DNA of 25,530 nt from NCBI GenBank assembly GCA_004298295.1, contig SCUH01000294.1, forward strand, positions 1 to 25,530, read 5' to 3'. The DNA comes from Betaproteobacteria bacterium. GTDB taxonomy: Bacteria > Pseudomonadota > Gammaproteobacteria > Burkholderiales > SG8-39. The notes under the pieces were generated by a model. It was not told where the DNA came from. It worked only from the letters and a program-made list of their open reading frames with translations, and did no database searches. Each line of letters starts with the position of its first letter. Position 1 is the first letter of the stretch. Position numbers and translations under genes: made by a program. This document shows positions 17,473 to 23,657 of this stretch, in pieces.

Positions 17473-17685
17473 ATGACGCGACTCAAGCGCAAGGCCAGGA
17501 AGCGCCGCCGGCGCAGCGCCGGCGCGGCCGAGCAGGGAGTGCCGCCGGAAACCCGCGCGCTGCCGCCGCCTGCGGCGCGGGATTCCGTGGAAGATCCGCT
17601 CGATGACTGGAACGAGGACGACGCCGAAGCGGATCGCTGGGTACTCGAGCGCGAAGGCGGAGACGTGGAGCGCGGCGAGGGCTAG
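17473..17685 (+). CDS. Small hypothetical protein, basic head and acidic tail
   Basis: I do not recognise this 70-residue protein. The first 15 residues are almost all Lys/Arg (LKRKARKRRRR), the middle is Pro/Ala-rich, and the C-terminal 35 residues are strongly acidic (DPLDDWNEDDAEADRW). The basic head could bind rRNA or other nucleic acid and the acidic tail could mask it, but that is speculation. A GGAGG five bases before the ATG supports translation. It follows the hibernation factor by 28 bases and precedes the cDPGS-like gene by 15, so it is probably in the same operon. No membrane segment or signal peptide is visible. Confidence 0.65.
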   Translation: MTRLKRKARKRRRRSAGAAEQGVPPETRALPPPAARDSVEDPLDDWNEDDAEADRWVLEREGGDVERGEG

Positions 17686-17700
17686 GCGCGCGAGGACGGC

Positions 17701-19047
17701 GTGACCCCTCCGGCGCCTCGCAGGCGCGTGGTGATCCTCGGCGCGGCGGGGCGCGACTTCCACAACTTCAACGTCGTGTATCGCGACGCTCCGGACTGCG
17801 AAGTCGTCGCCTTCACGGCCGCGCAGATCCCCGGGATCGCCGGCCGGCGCTATCCCGCGGCACTGGCCGGCGCGCGCTATCCGAACGGCATCCCGATCGT
17901 CGACGAAGCGGGGCTCGAAGCGCTGCTGCGCGAGGCGCGCGCCGAGCAGGTCGTGTTCGCCTACAGCGACGTATCGCACCTCGAGGTCATGCATCTGGCA
18001 TCGCGCGCCCTGGCGAGCGGCGCCGATTTCATCCTGCTCGGCCCGCAGCGCACCATGCTGCAAGCCGGCGTGCCCGTGATCGCGATTTCCGCCGTGCGCA
18101 CCGGTTGCGGCAAGTCGCAGACCGCGCGCTGGATCGCGCGCCGCCTGCGCGCGCGCGGGTGGCGGATTGCCGTCGTGCGGCACCCGATGCCCTACGGCGA
18201 CCTCGAGGCGGCCGCCGTGCAGCGCTTCGCCTGCATGGCCGACCTCGTTGCGGCGCGCTGCACGATCGAGGAGCGCGAGGAGTTCGAACCGCATATCGCC
18301 GCGGGCAACGTGGTGTACGCGGGGGTCGATTGCGCGCGCGTGCTCGCGCAGGCCGCCGCCGCATCGGACCTGATCCTGTGGGATGGCGGCAACAACGACT
18401 TCCCGTTCGTGCGGCCGGATCTGCATATCGTGCTGGCCGACGCGCTGCGGCCGGGGCATGAAACCGCGTATCACCCGGGCGAAGCGGTGCTGCGCATGGC
18501 CGACGTCGTGCTCATCGCGAAAAGCGATGCCGCGCCACCGGCCGACGTCGAGCGCGTCGCCGAGGCGGTGCGCAGCGCGAATCCCCGCGCGCGCATCGTT
18601 CGCGTCGCCTCGCCGGTGACGCTCGACGATCCGGCGGCGGTGCTCGGCCGCCGCGTGCTGGTCATCGAGGATGGCCCGACGCTCACGCACGGCGGCGCGC
18701 CTCACGGGGCGGGATACGTCGCCGCCGTGCGGTACGGCGCGCGCGAGATCATCGATCCGCGGCCGCATGCCGCGCCCGGAATCGCCGGCGTGTACACACG
18801 CTATCCGCACATCGGGCGCGTGTTGCCGGCGCTTGGCTACTCCAGCACACAGATCGACGCTCTGCGCGCGACGATCGAAGGCTGCAACGCGGAGGTCGTG
18901 GTCAGCGCGACCCCGTTCGACCTCGCGTCGCTCATCGGTGCGACCGCGCCGATCGTGCGCGCGCGCTACGAGCTGGCCGAGGGCGAAGGTGCGCCGCTGG
19001 CCGCGCTGCTGGATGCGTTTGTCGACGCCGGGATGCCCCGGCGCTGA
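17701..19047 (+). CDS. Cyclic 2,3-diphosphoglycerate synthetase-like GTPase (COG2403)
   Basis: A 448-residue cytosolic protein resembling archaeal cyclic 2,3-diphosphoglycerate synthetase and the COG2403 predicted GTPases. The N-terminal domain (RRRVVILGAAGRDFHNFN, about 8-24) looks like a nucleotide-binding fold. A P-loop follows, AISAVRTGCGKSQTARW (128-144), in which the first Gly of the usual GxxxxGKS is replaced. Later blocks are WDGGNNDFPFVRPDLHIVLAD and EDGPTLTHGGAPHGAGYVAA. It starts at a GTG, with GAGG five bases upstream, and ends 14 bases before the convergent CBS gene. In archaea the product is a thermoprotectant and phosphate store, but bacterial homologues are uncharacterised, so the reaction here is unproven. 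Its operon mates are a hibernation factor and a small basic/acidic protein. Confidence 0.8.
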   Translation: MTPPAPRRRVVILGAAGRDFHNFNVVYRDAPDCEVVAFTAAQIPGIAGRRYPAALAGARYPNGIPIVDEAGLEALLREARAEQVVFAYSDVSHLEVMHLASRALASGADFILLGPQRTMLQAGVPVIAISAVRTGCGKSQTARWIARRLRARGWRIAVVRHPMPYGDLEAAAVQRFACMADLVAARCTIEEREEFEPHIAAGNVVYAGVDCARVLAQAAAASDLILWDGGNNDFPFVRPDLHIVLADALRPGHETAYHPGEAVLRMADVVLIAKSDAAPPADVERVAEAVRSANPRARIVRVASPVTLDDPAAVLGRRVLVIEDGPTLTHGGAPHGAGYVAAVRYGAREIIDPRPHAAPGIAGVYTRYPHIGRVLPALGYSSTQIDALRATIEGCNAEVVVSATPFDLASLIGATAPIVRARYELAEGEGAPLAALLDAFVDAGMPRR

Positions 19048-19061
19048 GCCGCCGGCACGCC

Positions 19062-19532
19062 TCAGGCGTGGCCCGGGACCGCCGTGCGCCGCTCGGCGCT
19101 TTCCTTGCGGTGTTCGCGCGCGACCATGGTCGCAAGCCCCGCCAGTTCCCCGGCCAGAAGCCCGAGGATGTCGTCCGCGGCGATGATGCCGATCAGCACG
19201 CCGTCCCTGTCGACCACGGGCAGGCGGCGCACGCCTTTCATGCGCATCACCGCTACGGTCTCCGCAACGCCCGCGGTTTCGCTCAGTTCCAGCAATTCCT
19301 TGGCCGCCACGTCGCCGACCAGGATCACGTCCGGATCGAGGCCGAGCGCGGTGACCGCGACCACGATGTCGCGGTCGGTGACGATGCCGCAGGGCTTGCG
19401 CTTGCCCTCCTTTTCGTCCACCAGCACGAGGCAGCCGACATGGTATTCGCGCATCAGCCGCGCAGCGCTCTTCACCGTGATGTCGCGCTTCGCCACCACC
19501 ACTTCGCGGGTGCAGATCTCGGCAATCGTCAT
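19062..19532 (-). CDS. Tandem CBS-domain protein
   Basis: A 156-residue protein made almost entirely of two CBS domains. CBS1 is about 7-60 (ITVKSAARLMREYHVGCLVL, GIVTDRDIV) and CBS2 about 73-128 (VAETVAVMRMKGVRRLPVVD, GIIAADDIL). Such stand-alone pairs bind adenine nucleotides such as AMP, ATP or SAM and act as energy or redox-state sensors for partner proteins. GGAGA seven bases before the ATG supports the start. It lies 18 bases after the small Cys-rich gene on the same strand, so the two are likely one transcript. The C-terminal 28 residues are charged and outside the domains. The partner protein is unknown. Confidence 0.9.
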   Translation of the reverse strand: MTIAEICTREVVVAKRDITVKSAARLMREYHVGCLVLVDEKEGKRKPCGIVTDRDIVVAVTALGLDPDVILVGDVAAKELLELSETAGVAETVAVMRMKGVRRLPVVDRDGVLIGIIAADDILGLLAGELAGLATMVAREHRKESAERRTAVPGHA

Positions 19533-19550
19533 GGCAGATCTCCGTGCGGT

Positions 19551-19796
19551 TCAGGTTGGGCGGCAGGGGCCTTTTTTCACCCAGACGCCGCGCTCCTCGC
19601 AGTGCAGCAGCTCGTTGCCGGTGCAGACGTATTCGCCGACGCCGTAGGCCTGGTCGTTGAAGTAGCAGACGCCGGTCTCGGGTTCGAAATCGAACGTCAC
19701 TTCGTCCTCGCCGATACTCTCGTGGTCGAGGATGGGCGAGCATTTGCGCTCCGGATCGGGTGCTCCGACCTGCGTGGGATGGCCTTCCTTGGTCAT
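19551..19796 (-). CDS. Small Cys-rich protein, DUF1496-like
   Basis: An 81-residue acidic protein with Cys residues spaced as GVCYFNDQAYGVGEYVCTGN, then LLHCEERGVW and KKGPC. This resembles the DUF1496 pattern (a Cys, Tyr, Asn/Asp, Y.G... and a second Cys pair), a family of unknown function often found as small secreted proteins, but no signal peptide is present here. The ATG at 19796 has CGGAG eight bases upstream; a longer frame upstream is not supported. It precedes the CBS gene by 18 bases on the same strand. The four cysteines in the C-terminal half could form disulphides or bind metal. Family assignment is tentative. Confidence 0.7.
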   Translation of the reverse strand: MTKEGHPTQVGAPDPERKCSPILDHESIGEDEVTFDFEPETGVCYFNDQAYGVGEYVCTGNELLHCEERGVWVKKGPCRPT

Positions 19797-19824
19797 GGCT
19801 CGGCTCCGGTTGGATTTCGCATTC

Positions 19825-19866
19825 ACCTTACCGCGCGAACCCGCCTGCGGTGTTGACGCGGCGCAA
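19825..19866 (-). promoter_or_regulatory. Weak Fnr-like site upstream of the DUF1496/CBS operon
   Basis: Read on the minus strand, TTGCG-CCGC-GTCAA (19866-19853) matches the Fnr operator at eight of ten positions, with an intact promoter-proximal half. TAAGGT (19830-19825) begins 29.5 bp from its centre, close to the spacing at the better sites. Two mismatches make this a candidate only. Confidence 0.25.
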
Positions 19867-19934
19867 GGCCGGACACCGGGCGGCGCCGGCATGACATGGA
19901 CCGCGCGATGCTCCGGCTGCTAAGCTGTCCCCGG

Positions 19935-20975
19935 ATGAAACAGGCCGAGCGTCGCCGCGGATCGAGCCGCTACCCGCTGCGCTGGAAAGCGGCGGTGGTC
20001 TTCGACGGCCCGCAGAACAAGCCCGTCGTGCATACGCAGACGCAGGACCTGTCCGTGGTCGGCGCTGCCATCCTCAGCGAGCACGGCGACCTCACAGGGT
20101 CGCTCGTGACCCTGCTGCTGGCCTACCCCGCGCGCAAGGGTGAGGCACCGAAGGTATTGAAGGTGCGCGCGCAGGTCGTCTCGACGGTGCGAACGCCCGG
20201 CATGAACCACTACCGGCACGGCCTGAGCTTCATCAGCGCGCCGGATGACGGGCTGGACGTGCTGGCTGAAATCCTCAGCGCGACCAAAGTGCAGGCAGCG
20301 GCGCCGGCCGCGCCCGTCGTGGGCAGCCGCCTTGCGCAACTCAGGCAGCTGGCGCAGGCCAAGTCGACCGAAGGCACGTCGGTCGACCCGCAGGAGGCGA
20401 TCGATGCGCTCGTCAGCGATGCACTCGTGAAGGCCTACCGCTACCTGAAGGAGCTTGCCGAGCAGCTCAACATCGTGCGGCCGGCCTATCCCAGGGGTTA
20501 CACCATTGCCGGAGTGCCCGAGTTCAGCGGCCTGGCGTGGGAAGAGGGAAATGCCAATTTCCATACCCGCGAGGTTTCGCCGACGCTCAAGCTGTACCGG
20601 GAGGTTTCGCTGCGCTTCCGGCTCTCGGGCAAGAAGCAGGTGCGCGTGGTCCGCGAGTACCCGGCGGGCGAGAAGCTGAAGCAGTGGCTGGAAGACAGCC
20701 GCATCGAGTTCAACGCGCAGGACGTCTGGAACAAACGCGGCTCGATCGAGCGCACCACATTCGTCTTTCCGTGCGATGTCAAGGCATACCTCATGCTTCT
20801 CGCCCAGTTCAATACCGGAAAGCTGCTGCTGCGCGCGCGCAATGTCTCCGGTTTCGGGTCGTTGGAGCAGATCGTCACGCCCGAGGCCGTGAACGAGGAC
20901 GCGCTCGACGAACTTGCGGCGTTCATTCTGGGAGAAACCGGGCAACTGGGTCCGTTGCTGCTGCGCGGCGCCTGA
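19935..20975 (+). CDS. PilZ-domain protein with uncharacterised C-terminal region
   Basis: A 346-residue protein that should bind cyclic di-GMP. The N-terminal PilZ domain shows the RxxxR element (Arg8-GSS-Arg12) and DxSxxG (Asp38-LSVVG-Gly43), followed by HYRHGLSFI near residue 100. Residues 130-346 form a second region with no family I recognise, containing ALVKAYRYLKELAEQLNIVR and VSLRFRLSGKKQVRVVREYP; it may be the output domain. There is no membrane segment. The start is uncertain: ATG 19935 places the PilZ motif directly at the N-terminus, while ATGs at 19896 and 19908 would add 13 and 9 residues; none has a clear ribosome-binding site. No diguanylate cyclase lies nearby. Confidence 0.82.
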   Translation: MKQAERRRGSSRYPLRWKAAVVFDGPQNKPVVHTQTQDLSVVGAAILSEHGDLTGSLVTLLLAYPARKGEAPKVLKVRAQVVSTVRTPGMNHYRHGLSFISAPDDGLDVLAEILSATKVQAAAPAAPVVGSRLAQLRQLAQAKSTEGTSVDPQEAIDALVSDALVKAYRYLKELAEQLNIVRPAYPRGYTIAGVPEFSGLAWEEGNANFHTREVSPTLKLYREVSLRFRLSGKKQVRVVREYPAGEKLKQWLEDSRIEFNAQDVWNKRGSIERTTFVFPCDVKAYLMLLAQFNTGKLLLRARNVSGFGSLEQIVTPEAVNEDALDELAAFILGETGQLGPLLLRGA

Positions 20976-20987
20976 GCCCGGCGCGTG

Positions 20988-21023
20988 CGGCGGCCGTGGC
21001 TTGACCGAGCGCCGGGGCCGCCG
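20988..21023. repeat. GC-rich inverted repeat after the PilZ gene
   Basis: CGGCGGCC (20988-20995) and GGCCGCCG (21016-21023) can pair across a 20-base loop. No T-run follows, so it is not a clear intrinsic terminator; it could still mark the 3' end of the PilZ transcript. Confidence 0.3.
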
Positions 21024-21025
21024 CC

Positions 21026-21041
21026 GCGGCAATATCGCCGC
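21026..21041. repeat. Near-perfect 16-bp palindrome upstream of the GYD operator
   Basis: GCGGCAATATCGCCGC is symmetric except for one pair. It lies 13 bases upstream of the Fnr-like operator at 21055, at about -70 from the predicted start. It could be a second operator, but no binding protein is implied by sequence alone. Confidence 0.3.
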
Positions 21042-21054
21042 ACGTGCAGGCCGA

Positions 21055-21095
21055 TTGATGGCGGTCAAGCCCCTTCTGCGCGGATGAGGTAGCCT
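21055..21095 (+). promoter_or_regulatory. Fnr/Anr-type promoter of the GYD gene
   Basis: The operator TTGAT-GGCG-GTCAA (21055-21068) is followed by the -10-like TAGCCT (21090-21095), starting 28.5 bp from the operator centre, exactly as at 16829 and 4582. Transcription would start near 21102, leaving about 28 bases of leader before ATG 21130. Confidence 0.65.
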
Positions 21096-21129
21096 CTTTC
21101 AGGCTGTAACCATCAACACGGGGGTCGCC

Positions 21130-21435
21130 ATGCCGCACTTCGTGATGTTGACCCGCTTGTCGGGCGACGCGCTGCATCAGCCGAAATCATTCGAAACGCT
21201 CGAAAGGCATGTCTCGGATCACGTCCGCAGCGTCTGTCCGGAGGTGAAATGGGTTGCCAACTATGCGGTGCTCGGGCCGTATGACTACGTCGACGTGTTC
21301 AGTGCGCCGGACCTGCAGACCGCAATGCGCGTTTCGGTGATCGTGCGCAGCTTCGGGCGCGCGCATTCCGAAGTATGGCCGGCGATGGATTGGTCCGAAT
21401 TCAAGACGGTGGTCCGCAAGCTGCCGAACGATTGA
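21130..21435 (+). CDS. GYD-domain protein
   Basis: A 101-residue protein of the GYD family (PF08734), named for a conserved Gly-Tyr-Asp that here appears in AVLGPYDYVDVFSAPD. The N-terminus HFVMLTRLSGDAL and the later AMRVSVIVRSFG fit the family's ferredoxin-like alpha/beta fold. Function is unknown; members are small, soluble and usually single-domain. This one carries an unusually polar middle helix (ERHVSDHVRSVCPEVKW). The preceding sequence GGGGTCGCC gives only a modest ribosome-binding site. It stands alone between the PilZ gene and the convergent CheR gene, behind a good Fnr-type operator, so induction at low oxygen is the best available clue to its role. Confidence 0.85.
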   Translation: MPHFVMLTRLSGDALHQPKSFETLERHVSDHVRSVCPEVKWVANYAVLGPYDYVDVFSAPDLQTAMRVSVIVRSFGRAHSEVWPAMDWSEFKTVVRKLPND

Positions 21436-21559
21436 GGCGCAGATGGCGCCACGGGCAGGATTCCGCGGCGAGCGGTAACGCTGCCTCCCGGCGGAGCGAT
21501 GCTCCAGCGAATTGACGACAACCAGCAGGTTGCCGCTCAACTGCGCGAGGCAGGCGCGA

Positions 21560-22384
21560 TCAGGCGCTGACCGCGTGCTGGAAGACTGCCCGGCAACCGG
21601 GCCATGCAAAGAACTCCCGCGCATCGGGCGGAAGGCGCTCATGCACGCCGATGACGAGCGCACCGCCGGGGCGCAGCCGGCTCGCGATCCGGTCGAGCGC
21701 GCAGCGCGCTAGATCCGGCCCGAAATAGGTGAACGCGAGATTGCGGCAGAGCACGAGGTCGAATTGACGCCGCGGCGGCTCGGCGCGCAGGTCGCGGCAC
21801 TCGAATTCGACGCCGCCGCGGAACAGCTTGCGCAGGCAATGCCGGCCCTCACGGCTTTCGAACGCGAGTTCGCGCCATTCGAGGGGCAGCTCTCTCAGGC
21901 TGCTCGGCTGGTAGCAGGCCGCCTGCGCGCGATCGAGAAGCGTTGCATCGACGTCGGTGCCAAGCACGCGGAACCCAAGGGCTGGAAAGGATGCGCAGAG
22001 CTGCGCGCGCCACTGGATCGCGAGCGAGTACGCCTCCTCCCCGGACGCGCAGCCCGCGCTCCAGCACTCGAGCCGCTGCGATCGGCGCGCGAGCGCCGCC
22101 GCGGCGAGGGCGGGTACGACCCTGGCGCCGAGGCACTCGAATACAGTGCGGTCGCGGAAAAAGCGCGAGACCGAGACCGTGCAGAGCGCGGCGAGCCGCT
22201 GCAGCTCGTCGGCGTCGGTTTCCAGACGGCGCCGGTAGGCGGTGGCGTCGGGCAGGCCGAGCTCTGCCAGGCGCCGCTCAAGACGCCTGCAGACCTGGCG
22301 ACGGACCCTGCGGAAACCGGGCCAGCGCAGGCCTGCGCGCGGCAGTGCCCACTGCAGCGTGGCGATGCAGTCGGTGTCCTTCAC
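21560..22384 (-). CDS. CheR-type SAM-dependent methyltransferase (orphan)
   Basis: A 274-residue protein of the CheR family, which methylates glutamates on chemoreceptors. Motifs are SVSRFFRD (71-78, usually TNxTxFFR), WSAGCASGEEAYSLAI (108-123, SAM-binding), LGTDVDATLLDRA (141-153) and FDLVLCRNLAFTYF (208-221, usually CRNVLIYF). No CheB, receptor or other chemotaxis gene is in the window, so it may serve a distant receptor or a non-chemotaxis pathway. The ATG at 22384 has no obvious ribosome-binding site, but it gives a complete CheR length. A small gene on the same strand ends 25 bases upstream and may be cotranscribed. Confidence 0.88.
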   Translation of the reverse strand: MKDTDCIATLQWALPRAGLRWPGFRRVRRQVCRRLERRLAELGLPDATAYRRRLETDADELQRLAALCTVSVSRFFRDRTVFECLGARVVPALAAAALARRSQRLECWSAGCASGEEAYSLAIQWRAQLCASFPALGFRVLGTDVDATLLDRAQAACYQPSSLRELPLEWRELAFESREGRHCLRKLFRGGVEFECRDLRAEPPRRQFDLVLCRNLAFTYFGPDLARCALDRIASRLRPGGALVIGVHERLPPDAREFFAWPGCRAVFQHAVSA

Positions 22385-22409
22385 GAGCCGCGCGTCTCAA
22401 TGCGGAGCT

Positions 22410-22598
22410 TCAGCGCCGCCTGCGCGGTGTCCGCGCAGGCGGCAGATCTTCCGGTTCGACACTGTTCACCGCCGGTTCGTCGCGCTGCGGGTGCTGCCGG
22501 GCGATGCGCTTGATCCTGTCGTCCTTCACCCGGCTGCGCGCGTTCCCCTGCTGGATTTCCGCCTCCGGGGATCCCGGGCGCTTGTCATCGGGGCTCAT
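22410..22598 (-). CDS. Small hypothetical protein
   Basis: A 62-residue, very hydrophilic frame (SPDDKRPGSPEAEIQQGNAR, then RVKDDRIKRIARQHPQRDEP) that I do not recognise. It has no membrane segment or cysteine and looks disordered. ATG 22598 was chosen; an in-frame GTG lies two codons earlier, and only a weak AGG precedes either. It lies 25 bases upstream of cheR on the same strand and diverges from the Fnr-like gene. The residue composition looks more like a real protein than an out-of-frame reading of GC-rich DNA, but the evidence is modest. Confidence 0.45.
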   Translation of the reverse strand: MSPDDKRPGSPEAEIQQGNARSRVKDDRIKRIARQHPQRDEPAVNSVEPEDLPPARTPRRRR

Positions 22599-22782
22599 GG
22601 TCACGGCCTGTCTCGCGGTTCTGGATGCGGCGATAGGCCGTTCGAACCGGCCCGCCGCCGATGCACAGCATGGCAGCTTTGCGGGATTGCGCTTGCCGGA
22701 GATTTTGAGCGGACGTTAGCCAGGGTCAAAGAGCGCAGGCCGAGGGCTCTTGACGTCACGCTAGACTGCAGACGGAGTCGCA

Positions 22783-23565
22783 ATGAAAACCTTGTCGACC
22801 CTTCCAGTCCGGGGATCCCTTCACGCCGCTTTGCCGCTACGCGCACGTGACGCGCAGTCGGGTTCCTGCTCGGGCTGCAGCTGCAACACGACGTGGCTGT
22901 CCTCGGGACTGGATGACGGCGACCTCGGGCATCTGGAAACCGTCGTCTCTGCGAGACGCCGCGTCACGCGCGGCACCATGCTGTTCAAGGCGGGCGACCC
23001 GTTCCACGCGATCTATGCCATCCGCAGCGGCTGCATGAAGTCGGTGGTGACCAGGAAGGGCGGCGCCGAGCAGGTTTCCGGCTTCTACATGGTGGGCGAG
23101 CTGCTCGGACTCGACGGCATGGGCAGGGGGCGCTACGACTGCTCCGCGATCGCGCTCGAGGATACCGTGGTCTGCGTGCTCCCGTTCCCGCTGCTCGAGC
23201 AGCTGGCGCACGAGCGCCCGTCTTTCCAGCATCGCCTGTACGCTGTGCTGTCGCGCGAGATCTCACGCAACCACAACGTCATGCTGCTGCTGGGAACGAT
23301 GCGTGCGGAAGAGCGCCTCGCCGCCTTTCTGCTCAGCCTTTCGTCCCGTTTTGCGCGCCGCGATCATTCGCCCTTCGAGTTTGCCCTGCGGATGACGCGC
23401 GAAGACATCGGCAGCTACCTCGGCCTCACACTCGAAACGATCAGCCGGCTCTTCGGGCGTTTCCGCAATGCGGGCCTGCTTGAAATCGACCAAAGGAAAG
23501 TCCGCATACGCGACCACGCGGGGCTGAAGGCTCTGCTCTCGGAAGGCGGGGCCCCGGCGGACTGA
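22783..23565 (+). CDS. Fnr/Anr-family transcriptional regulator with variant cysteine cluster
   Basis: A 260-residue CRP/FNR-family regulator closely following E. coli Fnr in layout. A cyclic-nucleotide-like sensor domain (TMLFKAGDPFHAIYAIRSGC, VSGFYMVGELLGLDGMG) precedes a dimer helix and a winged helix with MTREDIGSYLGLTLETISRL and GRFRNAGLLEI. Glu218, Ser221 and Arg222 correspond to the residues that read TTGAT in Fnr. Fnr holds a 4Fe-4S cluster with C-x2-C-x5-C plus Cys122. Here the order is Cys29-x2-Cys32-x-Cys34; the expected third Cys position is Trp38. Cys131 (VVCVLPF) matches Cys122. CGGAG lies five to six bases before ATG 22783. Oxygen sensing is therefore plausible but with a changed ligand set. 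It is followed after 92 bases by pyruvate, phosphate dikinase. Confidence 0.92.
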   Translation: MKTLSTLPVRGSLHAALPLRARDAQSGSCSGCSCNTTWLSSGLDDGDLGHLETVVSARRRVTRGTMLFKAGDPFHAIYAIRSGCMKSVVTRKGGAEQVSGFYMVGELLGLDGMGRGRYDCSAIALEDTVVCVLPFPLLEQLAHERPSFQHRLYAVLSREISRNHNVMLLLGTMRAEERLAAFLLSLSSRFARRDHSPFEFALRMTREDIGSYLGLTLETISRLFGRFRNAGLLEIDQRKVRIRDHAGLKALLSEGGAPAD

Positions 23566-23657
23566 AGCACCGCCGCGGCGCGCGCAGCGCCTAGCATCGG
23601 GTCGCCGATATCGCGTAAGCTCACGCCACGCCGGGACCCTGATTTGGAAACGTCACC

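Noticed and set aside
21001..21014. TTGAC-CGAG-CGCCG as an additional Fnr operator
   Set aside because: The second half-site does not match; only one half is present.
21493..21505. Hairpin GGAGC-GAT-GCTCC between the GYD and cheR genes as a bidirectional terminator
   Set aside because: The stem is only five pairs and no T-run follows on either strand.
22716..22729. Possible autoregulatory Fnr site TTAGC-CAGG-GTCAA upstream of the Fnr-like gene
   Set aside because: Two mismatches in one half-site and no -10-like hexamer at the spacing seen at the other sites.
22750..22767. TTGACG and TAGACT upstream of the Fnr-like gene as a sigma-70 promoter
   Set aside because: Only six bases separate them, far below the 16-18 needed; they cannot be one promoter.
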